Assembly: GCA_003567495.1 (NCBI GenBank)
Contig: PWZK01000175.1
Location: forward strand, 1 to 9,481
Reading direction: 5' to 3'
Source: Candidatus Brocadiaceae bacterium
Lineage (GTDB): Bacteria > Planctomycetota > Brocadiia > SM23-32
DNA length: 9,481 nt
Made by a program: the position numbers and the translations under genes. Of the stretch, positions 1-6,208 are shown piece after piece (position 1 is the first letter of the stretch; every line of letters begins with the position of its first letter). The notes below the pieces were generated by a model, which was given only the letters and a program-made list of their open reading frames with translations, had not been told where the DNA came from and made no database searches.

Positions 1-8
1 ATCGACAA

Positions 9-41
9 TAAAACTTTTTCAAACGACGTGAAAAAGTTTTA
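9..41. repeat. AT-rich 13-bp hairpin
   Basis: A perfect inverted repeat: 9-21 pairs with 29-41, leaving a 7-base loop (AACGACG). The core is CTTTTTCA / TGAAAAAG. It resembles the hairpin at 130-165, which shares TTTTTCAA and has a similar loop. It lies about 130 bases beyond the end of lptB. Function unknown; probably a member of a dispersed palindromic repeat family. Confidence 0.6.
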
Positions 42-50
42 GTATAACAG

Positions 51-120
51 CAACGGCGAGACGGCAATTTACGAATAATGTGAAATAATGATGTCGTTTG
101 CCGTTTAGTCGTAGCCGTTG
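51..120. repeat. Nested inverted repeat built of GYCGTT hexamers
   Basis: The outer arms CAACGGC (51-57) and GCCGTTG (114-120) pair, and the inner arms ACGGCAA (61-67) and TTGCCGT (98-104) pair inside them. The right half consists of GTCGTT/GCCGTT words. The middle (66-94) is AT-rich with a loose 7-base period (GAATAAT, GTGAAAT). The sequence CGAGACGGCAATT at 57-69 recurs inverted at about 8581-8593, so this block shares ancestry with the gap in front of tgt. Confidence 0.5.
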
Positions 121-129
121 TCGTTTTAT

Positions 130-165
130 TAATTCTTTTTCAAGCGAAGTCTTGAAAAAGAATTA
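130..165. repeat. Perfect 15-bp hairpin just downstream of lptB
   Basis: Arms 130-144 and 151-165 are perfectly complementary over 15 bp (TAATTCTTTTTCAAG and its complement) around a CGAAGT loop. It begins four bases after the lptB stop codon, so it could act as a transcript end or 3' stabiliser. It is AT-rich and lacks a separate U-tract, so it is not a standard intrinsic terminator. The right arm (151-165) recurs exactly, 15 of 15 bases, at 2020-2034, and the loop motif recurs in the hairpin at 6422-6437. Confidence 0.65.
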
Positions 166-169
166 GGTC

Positions 170-940
170 CTATACGTTCTGAGCAACATCTTCGTCTTTT
201 TTCTCGCGTCCGATATGCACGTGCTGTATTCTGTAGCCGAGGTAATTTTCCCTCGCCACAGGATCCTCCAGAAGCTGTTCGGAAGTGCCGTGCGTAACGA
301 TTTCTCCCTTGCTAAGGATATAGGCGCGGTCGGTGATTCGCAGAGCTTCGTGCACGTTGTGGTCGGTTATCAGCACCGCCAGCCCGCGATATTTCAGGCC
401 GGCGACGAGATCCTGCAGCTCACCCACTGCAATGGGGTCGATGCCGGTAAACGGCTCATCAAGCAGCATGAGTTTTGGATCGGTGCACAGCGCCCTGGCG
501 ATCTCCAATCTTCTGCGTTCACCACCGCTGAGTGTATATGCCATGTGGCCCTTCAGGTGTGTCAGCCCGAATTCCTCCAGCATTCTGTCTGCTCTTCGCC
601 GCCGTTCCTCCCGTCCCGTCCCGCGGATCTGCAGGATCGCCGTTAAATTTTCTTCAACCGTAAGATGCCTGAAAAACGTGGGATCCTGTGCAAGATAGCT
701 CATACCTGACCGGCTGCGCTTGTACATGGGCATCGGTGTGACATCCCTGCCGTTGAAAAAAACCTTCCCGTGTGCTGGTTTAATCATGCCGATGCACATC
801 CGGAATGCAGTAGTCTTTCCCGCGCCGTTTGACCCGAGTATCCCTACCACGGTTCCTTTATCGACGTGCAGGTCCACGTGATTTACAACCGCACGGCGGC
901 TGTAATATTTGGTTAATCCCCTTGTTTCGAACAAATGCAT
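170..940 (-). CDS. lptB: LPS export ABC transporter ATP-binding protein LptB
   Basis: This is the cytoplasmic ATPase that, with LptF and LptG, extracts lipopolysaccharide from the inner membrane and pushes it along the Lpt bridge. The 256 residues carry a full ABC ATPase set: Walker A GSNGAGKT (36-43), Q-loop Q85, signature LSGGE (137-141), Walker B LMLLDEP with D161 and E162, and switch H194. The segments around YLAQDPTFFRHLTVEENL and DHNVHEALRITDRAYIL are typical of LptB rather than of other small ABC ATPases. Length is slightly above the usual 240 or so because of a charged C-terminal tail (about 244-256). The ATG at 940 lies one base beyond the ispD stop, so translation is probably coupled; GGCGGGG inside the end of ispD may serve as ribosome binding site. 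lptF, lptG, lptC and lptA are not in the window. Confidence 0.93.
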   Translation of the reverse strand: MHLFETRGLTKYYSRRAVVNHVDLHVDKGTVVGILGSNGAGKTTAFRMCIGMIKPAHGKVFFNGRDVTPMPMYKRSRSGMSYLAQDPTFFRHLTVEENLTAILQIRGTGREERRRRADRMLEEFGLTHLKGHMAYTLSGGERRRLEIARALCTDPKLMLLDEPFTGIDPIAVGELQDLVAGLKYRGLAVLITDHNVHEALRITDRAYILSKGEIVTHGTSEQLLEDPVARENYLGYRIQHVHIGREKKDEDVAQNV

Positions 941-941
941 G

Positions 942-1688
942 CTAACATAGCCCCGCCAATTGTACCGAGATCCCCCGTTCGTTTTGGTATTCGAGCAAAA
1001 CTTCGGCTATCCTCAAGTCCTCGGGATTGGTCACCTTGATATTATCGCAATCGCCTTCCACAACAACAACTTCATATCCCGCCCTTTCAAGCACTTCCGC
1101 GTCGTCTGTCACGGACCAGTCATGCATCTCGCATTCTTTGTATGAATTTATGAGCGGGCCGGCCCAAAAAACCTGCGGTGTTTGTACCATCCACAGTTCC
1201 TTTCTTTTCGGTGTAGATACGACTCTGCCGCTGCGGCTCACTTTTTTAACGGTGGATTGCGCCGGCACGGCGACTATCGCGCCGCCTGCAGCGTTTTTAG
1301 CAGCACCAACCGCAGCCTCTATGGTGTCCGGTCGCACAAGCGGCCTTGCTCCGTCGTGTATGAGGATCAATCCATCGTGCGCATCTGCATGCTCCAGCAT
1401 ACACGCAACGGTCTGTCGGCGTGAGCCCGCCCCTGCGATTATTCGGGTGACTCCCAATCCGTTCTGCAGCAGATCGCCGTATTTTGCCCGCACATCGCTC
1501 AAATCTGCGGGGTGGACGGCCAGTATGATATCGCCGCATCCGGAAGCCGCCCGCAGTCTGGAAAGGGCGTGTATGATGATCGGAACGGAACCAAGGCGAA
1601 GCAAAGGCTTGCGTGTGTGGCTCAGCATCCGTTCCCCGGAACCTGCAGCGGGCACCAAAGTAAGAAATCTGTTGCAACTATCTTCCAC
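942..1688 (-). CDS. ispD: 2-C-methyl-D-erythritol 4-phosphate cytidylyltransferase IspD
   Basis: IspD joins CTP and methylerythritol 4-phosphate to give CDP-methylerythritol in the MEP route to isoprenoids; it is cytosolic. The 248-residue product has the nucleotide-binding start PAAGSGERM (13-21), with R20 and K27 at the positions known to contact CTP, then GAGSRRQTV (86-94), HDGARPLV (111-118), QTPQVF (169-174), TDDAEVLERAG (194-204) and NIKVTNPEDL (216-225). These match the family in order and spacing. The start codon is GTG at 1688, with a purine-rich GGGAAAG just upstream. The C-terminal tail (about 235-248) is longer than in E. coli. It forms a tight pair with lptB. The PIN-TRAM gene upstream is separated by 358 bp of repeats, so it may or may not share a transcript. 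ispF is not adjacent. Confidence 0.93.
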   Translation of the reverse strand: MEDSCNRFLTLVPAAGSGERMLSHTRKPLLRLGSVPIIIHALSRLRAASGCGDIILAVHPADLSDVRAKYGDLLQNGLGVTRIIAGAGSRRQTVACMLEHADAHDGLILIHDGARPLVRPDTIEAAVGAAKNAAGGAIVAVPAQSTVKKVSRSGRVVSTPKRKELWMVQTPQVFWAGPLINSYKECEMHDWSVTDDAEVLERAGYEVVVVEGDCDNIKVTNPEDLRIAEVLLEYQNERGISVQLAGLC

Positions 1689-1853
1689 TTTGCTTTCCCG
1701 CCCCTCACCTTTTCTATAGTCTATTTCGAGGAAAACGTCTTCCTCCTCAATTTCTAAACAAGTGACCTACCAGATCTTTTCGCCCAAGCTTAGTGGTTAT
1801 GTCTCCGGCGCAGTGGGGATTAATATCCCTATAGATTTGGTGAATCACGTTTG

Positions 1854-1925
1854 TTGTAGCGCAGGCGTCCTCGCCTGCATTCGTTTTGCTTTCGGACTGT
1901 GCAGGCGAGACGCCTGCGCTACAAA
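1854..1925. repeat. REP-like inverted pair (BIME-type element)
   Basis: Two small hairpins face each other. The left one is GTAG (1856-1859), C, then GCAGGCG (1861-1867), a 4-base loop and CGCCTGC (1872-1878). The right one is GCAGGCG (1901-1907), loop AGA, CGCCTGC (1911-1917), G, then CTAC (1919-1922), i.e. GTAG on the other strand. The two halves can also pair with each other over about 25 bases with one extra base in the left copy. A GTAG tetranucleotide 5' of a short hairpin, in inverted pairs, is the known layout of REP elements mobilised by RAYT (REP-associated tyrosine) transposases. No such transposase is in the window. Confidence 0.72.
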
Positions 1926-1981
1926 AGGCAACCATATAGCAAACCAACGTGGCTCACTGAATACTTACCGGCATACTACAG

Positions 1982-2034
1982 CCTATGGCGAAGCGTAAGT
2001 CCAACGGACTGAAGCGTAACTTGAAAAAGAATTA
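1982..2034 (+). repeat. Hybrid of two repeat types (half nested hairpin plus hairpin arm)
   Basis: The left part matches the nested hairpin found inverted at 6209-6252: CCTATGGC (1982-1989), a GAAGCGTA spacer, then the inner stem AGTCC (1998-2002), AAC, GGACT (2006-2010). The expected closing arm GCCATAGG is missing. Instead, a second GAAGCGTAA leads into CTTGAAAAAGAATTA (2020-2034), identical to the right arm of the hairpin at 130-165. The element sits 12 bases downstream of the PIN-TRAM stop codon. Confidence 0.55.
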
Positions 2035-2046
2035 ATAGAACGGCAT

Positions 2047-3039
2047 TCAGGGGCCTGCCGGCTCTGCGAAGATTATTCGACCGCTATTGCGGGTTATGGT
2101 ATTTGTGACTTTGACAGGCACTTCCTGTCCTATCATTTTTATGCCGTCTTCAACTACCACCATAGTGCCGTCTTCCAGGAACCCCACAGCCTGTTTGCGC
2201 TGCTCGCCGCGACGAGTCAATTTTATAACCACTTTTTCCTCGGGCAGTGCCGCGGGTTTTAGCGCATTGGAGAGTTCATTCAGATTTATGACATCTAAGC
2301 CGGCTATCGATGCCACGCGATTGAGATTGAAGTCGTTTGTCATGATCCGCGCGTTCAGTGTTTTTGCCACATCGACCAACCTCTGATCCACCGGCTTTTT
2401 CTCGTCCGAGTCCAGGGCTTGAATGCTGAAATCCAGTTTTTCATCTTCCTGAAGCGAATCAAGCATACGCATACCGAGACGACCACGTTCCCTGCGAGTT
2501 TTTTCCGATGAATCGGCGATGTTATGCAGTTCTTCAAGCACCATCTCAGGCACAACTACGGGGCTGTCGATGATGCCCGTTTGAAGGAATTCGGCAATCC
2601 GCCCGTCTACCAGAACGCTTGTGTCCAGCAGAACAGGCCGAATGCCTTTGATCTCGCGCCTGAACTCAACATACGGTATCACCATATTGAACTTGTCGCG
2701 TGTCTGGTAAAGAATCAGTATCGACAAATATGAAAACGCTGCCAGCATGGACATGCGGATGCTCTGGTGCAGCATTAAATCCTCAATCGGGCCTGTGACA
2801 AGGATAAGGATGTGCTCTGCCATAATGGTAAACAACAGACCCAGTATAGCCCCGAAAAGTATTGAAGATATAATAGATATCGGCTTCTTACTCACAAACC
2901 ACTCAAGCGCGATGGTTGCGAGTGACACCACGATACCAAGGATTATTCCCGCGAAAGCATGTCCGAGTGTCTCACCAATTTTATATCCAACCGATGCGCC
3001 GACCAACAGAAAAACAGCCCTGAATATCCACTTGCCCAT
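2047..3039 (-). CDS. Membrane-anchored PIN-TRAM domain protein (YacL-like)
   Basis: The 330 residues start with about four hydrophobic segments (roughly 6-20, 27-47, 55-82, 95-112), followed by a PIN nuclease-like domain (about 134-255) and a C-terminal TRAM domain (about 262-325). In the PIN part the acidic set D139 (LLDTSVLVDGRI), D145, E169 (PEMVLEELHNIAD) and D236 (MTNDFNLNRVA) is present, so a metal-dependent RNase site looks intact. TRAM domains bind RNA. This layout is that of the YacL family, whose cellular role is not settled; a membrane-tethered RNase is the natural inference. The ATG at 3039 has AGG a few bases upstream and an extended -10 promoter about 70 bp upstream. In Bacillus subtilis yacL also lies next to ispD, as here. 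Stop is TGA. Confidence 0.88.
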   Translation of the reverse strand: MGKWIFRAVFLLVGASVGYKIGETLGHAFAGIILGIVVSLATIALEWFVSKKPISIISSILFGAILGLLFTIMAEHILILVTGPIEDLMLHQSIRMSMLAAFSYLSILILYQTRDKFNMVIPYVEFRREIKGIRPVLLDTSVLVDGRIAEFLQTGIIDSPVVVPEMVLEELHNIADSSEKTRRERGRLGMRMLDSLQEDEKLDFSIQALDSDEKKPVDQRLVDVAKTLNARIMTNDFNLNRVASIAGLDVINLNELSNALKPAALPEEKVVIKLTRRGEQRKQAVGFLEDGTMVVVEDGIKMIGQEVPVKVTNTITRNSGRIIFAEPAGP

Positions 3040-3106
3040 AATAACCTGCCTTTTTTATAAATAAACCCTATTCAATAAACACATACCGCCGAAAAACCAT
3101 GGTAAC

Positions 3107-3115
3107 ATTATACCA
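3107..3115 (-). promoter_or_regulatory. Extended -10 promoter for the PIN-TRAM gene
   Basis: Read on the minus strand the sequence is TGGTATAAT, a perfect -10 hexamer with the TGn extension. No good -35 box stands 17 bp upstream (GTGCAT), which is common for extended -10 promoters. Transcription would start near 3100 and give a leader of about 60 nt. Placed between the dgt terminator and the PIN-TRAM start, it would make this gene the head of a new transcript. Confidence 0.5.
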
Positions 3116-3239
3116 GATGTTCGACTCAAATGCACGCCCAGCCTCTTAAGTTTAACCGTAACTTTCTTCTGTCCTGCATCCAACTCCCTGTTTATAAAGA
3201 CTTATATGCTCATGGCTGGATTTCAAAAAGCAGTATCAT

Positions 3240-3267
3240 AACAAAACGTCGCCGGGATACTCCGGCG
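3240..3267 (-). terminator. Probable intrinsic terminator after dgt
   Basis: On the minus strand a CGCCGG / CCGGCG stem (3262-3267 with 3250-3255) around a 6-base loop is followed, after ACG, by TTTTGTT (3246-3240). It lies about 40 bases past the dgt stop. The flanking AAAA and TTTT could lengthen the stem across a small internal loop. A shorter T-run on the plus side is also present, but no gene converges from there. Confidence 0.6.
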
Positions 3268-3305
3268 TCTTTTAACACGACCGGGCCGACCGGGGGATAA
3301 GCAGA

Positions 3306-4457
3306 TTACAGCTTCTGGTATGGGTGAAACATCTGCAGAAAAAGATCCTGCGCGTATCTGTCAGTCATTCCCGCAACATAATCGCAGGCGGCGCGATGCA
3401 GCTGCCGTTCTCCCATGTCGCTCTTGCGATATTCAGGGGGCAGTTGCCGGGGATCCGACACGAGCGCTTCGAAAATCTTCTTTAAAAACCTGCGCGCGCT
3501 GTTGGTGATGACCATTACCCTGTAGTCCCTGTATAATTTTCGCTGCAGCAAATTCTCCAGTTCTCCCTTCTCCTGGCTCAGGGAGTCGCTGAACCGGATA
3601 ATATTGTCTGTCTTCTCGCGCACCGCTCCGGCGGAATCTATGCCGCTTTTTTCAAACTCCCCGACGGTGTTATCGATCAGGTCGGTCACACAATAGTTGA
3701 TAAGCAGGCGTATGCACTGTGAAGTAGTGTGTTCCGGGCTGAGCCGACCATATTTTTCCTTCACTAGCGCCAGGCCTTTGTCCCACAGTTTCAGACCTTT
3801 CAGGTCATCCGGCTCCAGTATCCCCGCAGCCAGTCCGTCGTCCAGGTCGTGATTGTCATAAGCTATAGAATCCGCCTGATCCACCGCCTGTGCTTCCAGC
3901 ACGGGCGGCCCCGGGGGGAAACCAGCCCCGGAGGGCGTGTCCCATCTCGTCTTATGTTTGGCTATGGACTCGCGAACCTCGTAACTCAGGTTCAGCCCGT
4001 CGAAATCAGGGTACCTTTTTTCCAGCACGTCCACCACTCTTAGCCCATGCTCGTTGTGTTCAAATCCGCCGTGCTCCGACATCACCGCGCGCAGGGCCTC
4101 TTCTCCGCTGTGGCCGAAGGGGGTGTGGCCCAGGTCGTGAGCCAGTGCGATAGCCTCGGTAAGATCTTCGTTCAGCCCCAGCGCCCGTGCGATAGTTCTG
4201 CTTATCTGTGCGACTTCAAGCGTGTGGGTCAGCCTTGTCCTGTAATGGTCACCTTCATGGTTAAGGAATACCTGTGTCTTATATTCCAGCCTTCTGAATG
4301 CCTTGCAGTGTATTATTCGGTCTCTGTCTCGCTGGTAGGGACTGCGGTAAACGTGTTCTTCTTCCTTGTGCAGCCGGCCCGCGGAATCGCAGCTTTTCAT
4401 CGCCCAGGGCGCAAGCGTCTTACGCTCCAGCTGTTCGGCCTCGTATTTGAAATACAT
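3306..4457 (-). CDS. dgt: dGTPase-like HD-domain dNTP triphosphohydrolase
   Basis: Proteins of this family cut dNTPs to deoxynucleoside and triphosphate, keeping dNTP pools in balance. The 383-residue product belongs to the shorter dGTPase-like class rather than the roughly 500-residue E. coli type. The metal-binding HD set is complete: H78 (RLTHTLEVAQ), H107-D108 (LAHDLGHTPFGHSGE) and D196 (QADSIAYDNHDLDDG). The N-terminal segment YRSPYQRDRDRIIHCKAFRRLEYKTQV (about 37-63; key residues R43-D44-R45 and F54-R55-R56-L57) is the usual nucleotide-site entry. The ATG at 4457 has a strong AAGGAG ribosome site 9 bases upstream. It starts 21 nt after the HIT gene, so the two are almost certainly cotranscribed. 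Substrate preference among dNTPs cannot be read from sequence; the family is often allosterically activated by dNTPs. Confidence 0.92.
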   Translation of the reverse strand: MYFKYEAEQLERKTLAPWAMKSCDSAGRLHKEEEHVYRSPYQRDRDRIIHCKAFRRLEYKTQVFLNHEGDHYRTRLTHTLEVAQISRTIARALGLNEDLTEAIALAHDLGHTPFGHSGEEALRAVMSEHGGFEHNEHGLRVVDVLEKRYPDFDGLNLSYEVRESIAKHKTRWDTPSGAGFPPGPPVLEAQAVDQADSIAYDNHDLDDGLAAGILEPDDLKGLKLWDKGLALVKEKYGRLSPEHTTSQCIRLLINYCVTDLIDNTVGEFEKSGIDSAGAVREKTDNIIRFSDSLSQEKGELENLLQRKLYRDYRVMVITNSARRFLKKIFEALVSDPRQLPPEYRKSDMGERQLHRAACDYVAGMTDRYAQDLFLQMFHPYQKL

Positions 4458-4478
4458 GGCATGTCTCTCCTTCCGTGA

Positions 4479-4970
4479 TTATGAAGAATCGTCTGCGCGG
4501 AGAAGATCAAAAAGCTCATGGAGTGCCTGCGGTATCACTTTCGTGGAAGAAATAACAGGCATGAAGTTTGTGTCTCCGTTCCAGCGGGGCACGATATGCC
4601 AGTGCAGGTGGTCTTCCAGGCCGGCGCCGGCAACCCTGCCCATGTTAAGGCCTATGTTAAAACCATCCGGCGACATAACTTCCGTCAGACGCCTTTTACA
4701 AAGCCCCAGGAGACGCCCGAACTCGTTAAAATGGTTTTCTTCTATCGCTTCCAGGTCGCTGGTGTGGTATTTCGGGGCTATCAACAAATGCCCGTTGCTG
4801 TAAGGCCACCTGTTCATTACGGTCAGCCAGTGCTCTGTTCGCCAGAGCACGAGAAGCTCTTTCTCTCGCGCCGCTTCGTCGCACCCGGCGGCCTCGCACA
4901 GAAAACATTTTTTTTCTTCGTCTATTTCCGCAATATATTCCATCCGCCATGGAGCCCATATTTTTTCCAT
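4479..4970 (-). CDS. HIT-family nucleotide phosphorylase/hydrolase (Ap4A phosphorylase-like)
   Basis: HIT proteins act on phosphoanhydride links to AMP or ADP. The 163-residue product has the histidine triad H121-L-H123-W-H125 followed by IVPRW, the NIGLN strand (105-109), and an N-terminal CFLC pair (C22, C25). The opening WAPWRMEYI and the segment GLEDHLHWHIVPRWNGDTNF (118-137, ending in the triad and D133-N135) are typical of the branch that contains mycobacterial Ap4A phosphorylase Rv2613c, so a role in removing Ap4A or similar dinucleotides is likely but not proved. The start chosen is ATG 4970, with GGAG 6 bases upstream; a longer frame reaching 5054 would run into the RNase P RNA and lacks family similarity. 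It sits between rnpB and dgt, 21 nt from dgt, hinting at a nucleotide-housekeeping transcript. Confidence 0.9.
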   Translation of the reverse strand: MEKIWAPWRMEYIAEIDEEKKCFLCEAAGCDEAAREKELLVLWRTEHWLTVMNRWPYSNGHLLIAPKYHTSDLEAIEENHFNEFGRLLGLCKRRLTEVMSPDGFNIGLNMGRVAGAGLEDHLHWHIVPRWNGDTNFMPVISSTKVIPQALHELFDLLRADDSS

Positions 4971-5033
4971 ATCATACTCCGAAGGGTTATTTTTTACAAA
5001 AGGGACGTTTTTTACAGCTTTTCTCCAAAAATA

Positions 5034-5446
5034 AAACGGTGGGGGAAACACCATAAGCCGAGTTCTGTTATCACGCTCCAGAGAGCGGGACGATGGTCAT
5101 TCACCTGCGGCGGCCGTTACCGACCGTCTTTAGCGGCCAACCCGGGAATTATATCGGGACGGGCAGCCCCTCTTCCTCTATTTGGCCTTGCTCCCGGCGG
5201 GGTTTGCCATGCCTCTGCGGTCACCCGCAGAGCGGTGGGCTCTTACATTAAGCCGGCTTACTCGCCGCCCCCACCTTTTCACCCTTATCCCGCCGTCGGA
5301 CGGGACGGTATGTTTTCTGTGGCACTTTCCCGGGGATTGCTCCCGGTGGGCGTTACCCACCGTCGTGCCCTGCGGAGCTCGGACTTTCCTCGCCGGACGC
5401 CTGTTCGGGGGCCCGGCGCGACCATCGGCGCTTCCTCCCACCGTTC
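5034..5446 (-). ncRNA. rnpB: RNase P RNA, bacterial type A
   Basis: The catalytic RNA that trims tRNA 5' ends. On the minus strand the conserved regions appear in order: GAGGAAAGTCCGAGCTCC (5391-5374), ACAGAAA further on, TAAGGGTGAAAAGGTG in the middle, GGAGCAAGGCCAAATAGAGG (5194-5175), and AGGTGAATGAC then ACAGAACTCGGCTTAT (5068-5053) near the 3' end. The ends pair as helix P1: AACGGTGGG at about 5445-5437 with CCCACCGTT at 5043-5035. A T-rich tract (TTTTATTTTT, 5036-5027) follows and probably ends transcription, possibly with a short local GGTG/CACC hairpin. Ends are set by P1 and the promoter and may be off by a few bases. In P4, one G-C pair is replaced by A-U on both sides (A5379, T5061). 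No GGU is visible between the AAATAG block and the following CCCGGG. Confidence 0.95.
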
Positions 5447-5452
5447 ATGCTC

Positions 5453-5481
5453 ATTATATTACAATTTAAAAGTAAAAGCAA
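5453..5481 (-). promoter_or_regulatory. Sigma70-type promoter of rnpB
   Basis: On the minus strand, TTGCTT (5481-5476) and TATAAT (5458-5453) are separated by exactly 17 bp, and the start of transcription would fall at about 5446, where P1 of the RNase P RNA begins. The agreement of promoter and RNA end supports both calls. A 7-bp inverted repeat GGGTTAA (5483-5489) / TTAACCC (5517-5523) lies just upstream and could be a regulator site, though nothing proves it. Confidence 0.8.
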
Positions 5482-5508
5482 TGGGTTAACCTTAAAAAAG
5501 CTCGAACC

Positions 5509-5537
5509 TTGATTATTTAACCCGAATATCGTAGAAT
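5509..5537 (+). promoter_or_regulatory. Possible sigma70 promoter facing the pilT leader
   Basis: TTGATT (5509-5514) and TAGAAT (5532-5537) with a 17-bp spacer point away from rnpB, with a predicted start near 5544. It is divergent from the rnpB promoter. The transcript would cross about 950 bases of hairpins before pilT, so it might produce a long leader or a separate non-coding RNA. Two good hexamers in an AT-rich stretch can occur by chance. Confidence 0.4.
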
Positions 5538-5659
5538 TATGTTGCATTGGTAGGCGTTTAATGTCCTGACATCGACAATGAAACGGCAATGACAGAACGA
5601 CCTACGTCAAACGGCAACGGCTACGGAAGTGCCAAAAAAATGTTGCAGGTTTGTCTTTA

Positions 5660-5728
5660 GGCCCGAAGGGCCGTTTAATTCATAGCCCGGGGTGGAAGCG
5701 CCCTGTCGTTGGGCGCTGTAACCCCGGG
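5660..5728. repeat. Mini-hairpin followed by CCCGGGGT nested hairpin
   Basis: GGCCC-GAA-GGGCC stands at 5660-5672. Then comes a two-stem element: outer arms CCCGGGGT (5686-5693) and ACCCCGGG (5721-5728), inner arms AGCGCCC (5697-5703) and GGGCGCT (5711-5717), loop TGTCGTT. The architecture (outer stem, short spacer, inner stem) is the same as at 6038-6085 and 6209-6252 though the stems differ. Sequences beginning ATAGCCCGGGGTGG occur as dispersed repeats in several environmental phyla, from general knowledge. Confidence 0.6.
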
Positions 5729-5753
5729 AAACTCGTGCAGACAACAGAAAAGA

Positions 5754-5825
5754 GCCCCGGCAGGGGCGATTCAAAGGTTTGGCGAACTCAGGGCGAGCTC
5801 CTTTCTTGAGTCGCCCCTTCGGGGC
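5754..5825. repeat. Pair of GCCCC/GGGGC mini-hairpins
   Basis: GCCCC-GGCA-GGGGC (5754-5767) and GCCCC-TTC-GGGGC (5813-5825) lie 45 bases apart with similar surroundings (GAG/GAGTC before, CGATTC or TCAGC after). Related small hairpins with other stems are at 5939-5951 (GGCCC-TTC-GGGCC) and 6174-6186 (GCCC-CTACA-GGGC). They lack following T-runs, so they do not look like terminators. Confidence 0.45.
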
Positions 5826-5855
5826 TCAGCAGGGGGTGGTGCTCAAGTTTCCCCG

Positions 5856-5928
5856 CCTGCCTGCTGCAGGCAGGGGTTCCCTTCGGTCACCCGGGGCTAC
5901 CTGCCTGCGCCGCAGCGCGGCAGGCAGG
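5856..5928. repeat. Two CCTGCCTGC palindromes
   Basis: The first (5856-5874) has 9-base arms CCTGCCTGC and GCAGGCAGG around a single T. The second (5900-5908 with 5920-5928) has the same arms around an 11-base GC-rich centre. A third copy with 10-base arms is at 6391-6411. They are a dispersed palindrome family of unknown function. Confidence 0.65.
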
Positions 5929-5959
5929 CGGGTGAGTCGGCCCTTCGGGCCTGAAGGAC

Positions 5960-5996
5960 AATTACGAATGACAAATATCCTATATTCAATGACAAA
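5960..5996. repeat. Seven-base periodic tract
   Basis: The tract reads in heptads: AATTACG, AATGACA, AATATCC, TATATTC, AATGACA. Only the two AATGACA units are identical, but the 7-base phase is kept. It resembles the tracts at 8429-8473, 8554-8588 and 6299-6358. Confidence 0.4.
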
Positions 5997-6037
5997 GTGC
6001 CTGCCGAAGTAAGCGCTGGAAGCGCGATATGTTATAG

Positions 6038-6085
6038 CCTGTGGCGAAGTGAAGGCCCCGAATGGGGCCGAAGCGAAGCCACAGG
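6038..6085 (+). repeat. Nested hairpin repeat, copy on plus strand
   Basis: Outer arms CCTGTGGC (6038-6045) and GCCACAGG (6078-6085) enclose GAAGTGAA, an inner stem GGCCCC (6054-6059) / GGGGCC (6064-6069) with loop GAAT, and GAAGCGAA. All 14 stem pairs are Watson-Crick. Preceding TTATAGCC matches TACAGCC at 1976-1983 and TAAAGCC on the minus strand of the copy at 6209-6252. Confidence 0.7.
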
Positions 6086-6208
6086 GTAGGTAACGCGCGC
6101 AATAAATGAGTCCTGAAGGGACGGTATAGCCGTGGAGAAAAAGGCGCGCCGGGAGCATGTAGATCATTATGTCGCCCCTACAGGGCTACGCTGTTCGGGC
6201 ATCGGTTT

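Larger units (their letters stand above)
1689..2046. other. Gene-free, repeat-bearing gap between PIN-TRAM gene and ispD
   Basis: No convincing gene is present. The gap holds a small hairpin GAGGAA-AACGTC-TTCCTC near 1728-1745, a REP-like inverted pair at 1854-1925 and a hybrid nested-hairpin remnant at 1982-2034. Short reading frames here simply translate the repeat and were left out. I see no clear sigma70 promoter for ispD, although the length of the gap would allow one. Confidence 0.6.

Noticed and set aside
1747..1998. Short reading frames on both strands between ispD and the PIN-TRAM gene
   Set aside because: They translate the REP-like inverted pair and its flanks, have no ribosome site or family resemblance, and overlap each other on both strands.
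4971..5054. N-terminal extension of the HIT protein up to 5054
   Set aside because: It would overlap the end of rnpB and adds residues unlike the family; the ATG at 4970 has a good GGAG and begins with the conserved MEKIWAPWRMEYI.
4518..5489. Long plus-strand reading frame across the HIT gene and rnpB
   Set aside because: It is antisense to a clear HIT gene and a clear structured RNA, with proline/arginine-rich, low-quality translation.
5493..5510. GGTTCGAGC on the minus strand as a tRNA T-loop
   Set aside because: No acceptor stem, anticodon arm or D-loop can be placed around it.
5709..6167. Reading frames of about 80-110 codons in the rnpB-pilT gap
   Set aside because: They are made of palindromic GC-rich repeats, lack ribosome sites and show no recognisable domain.
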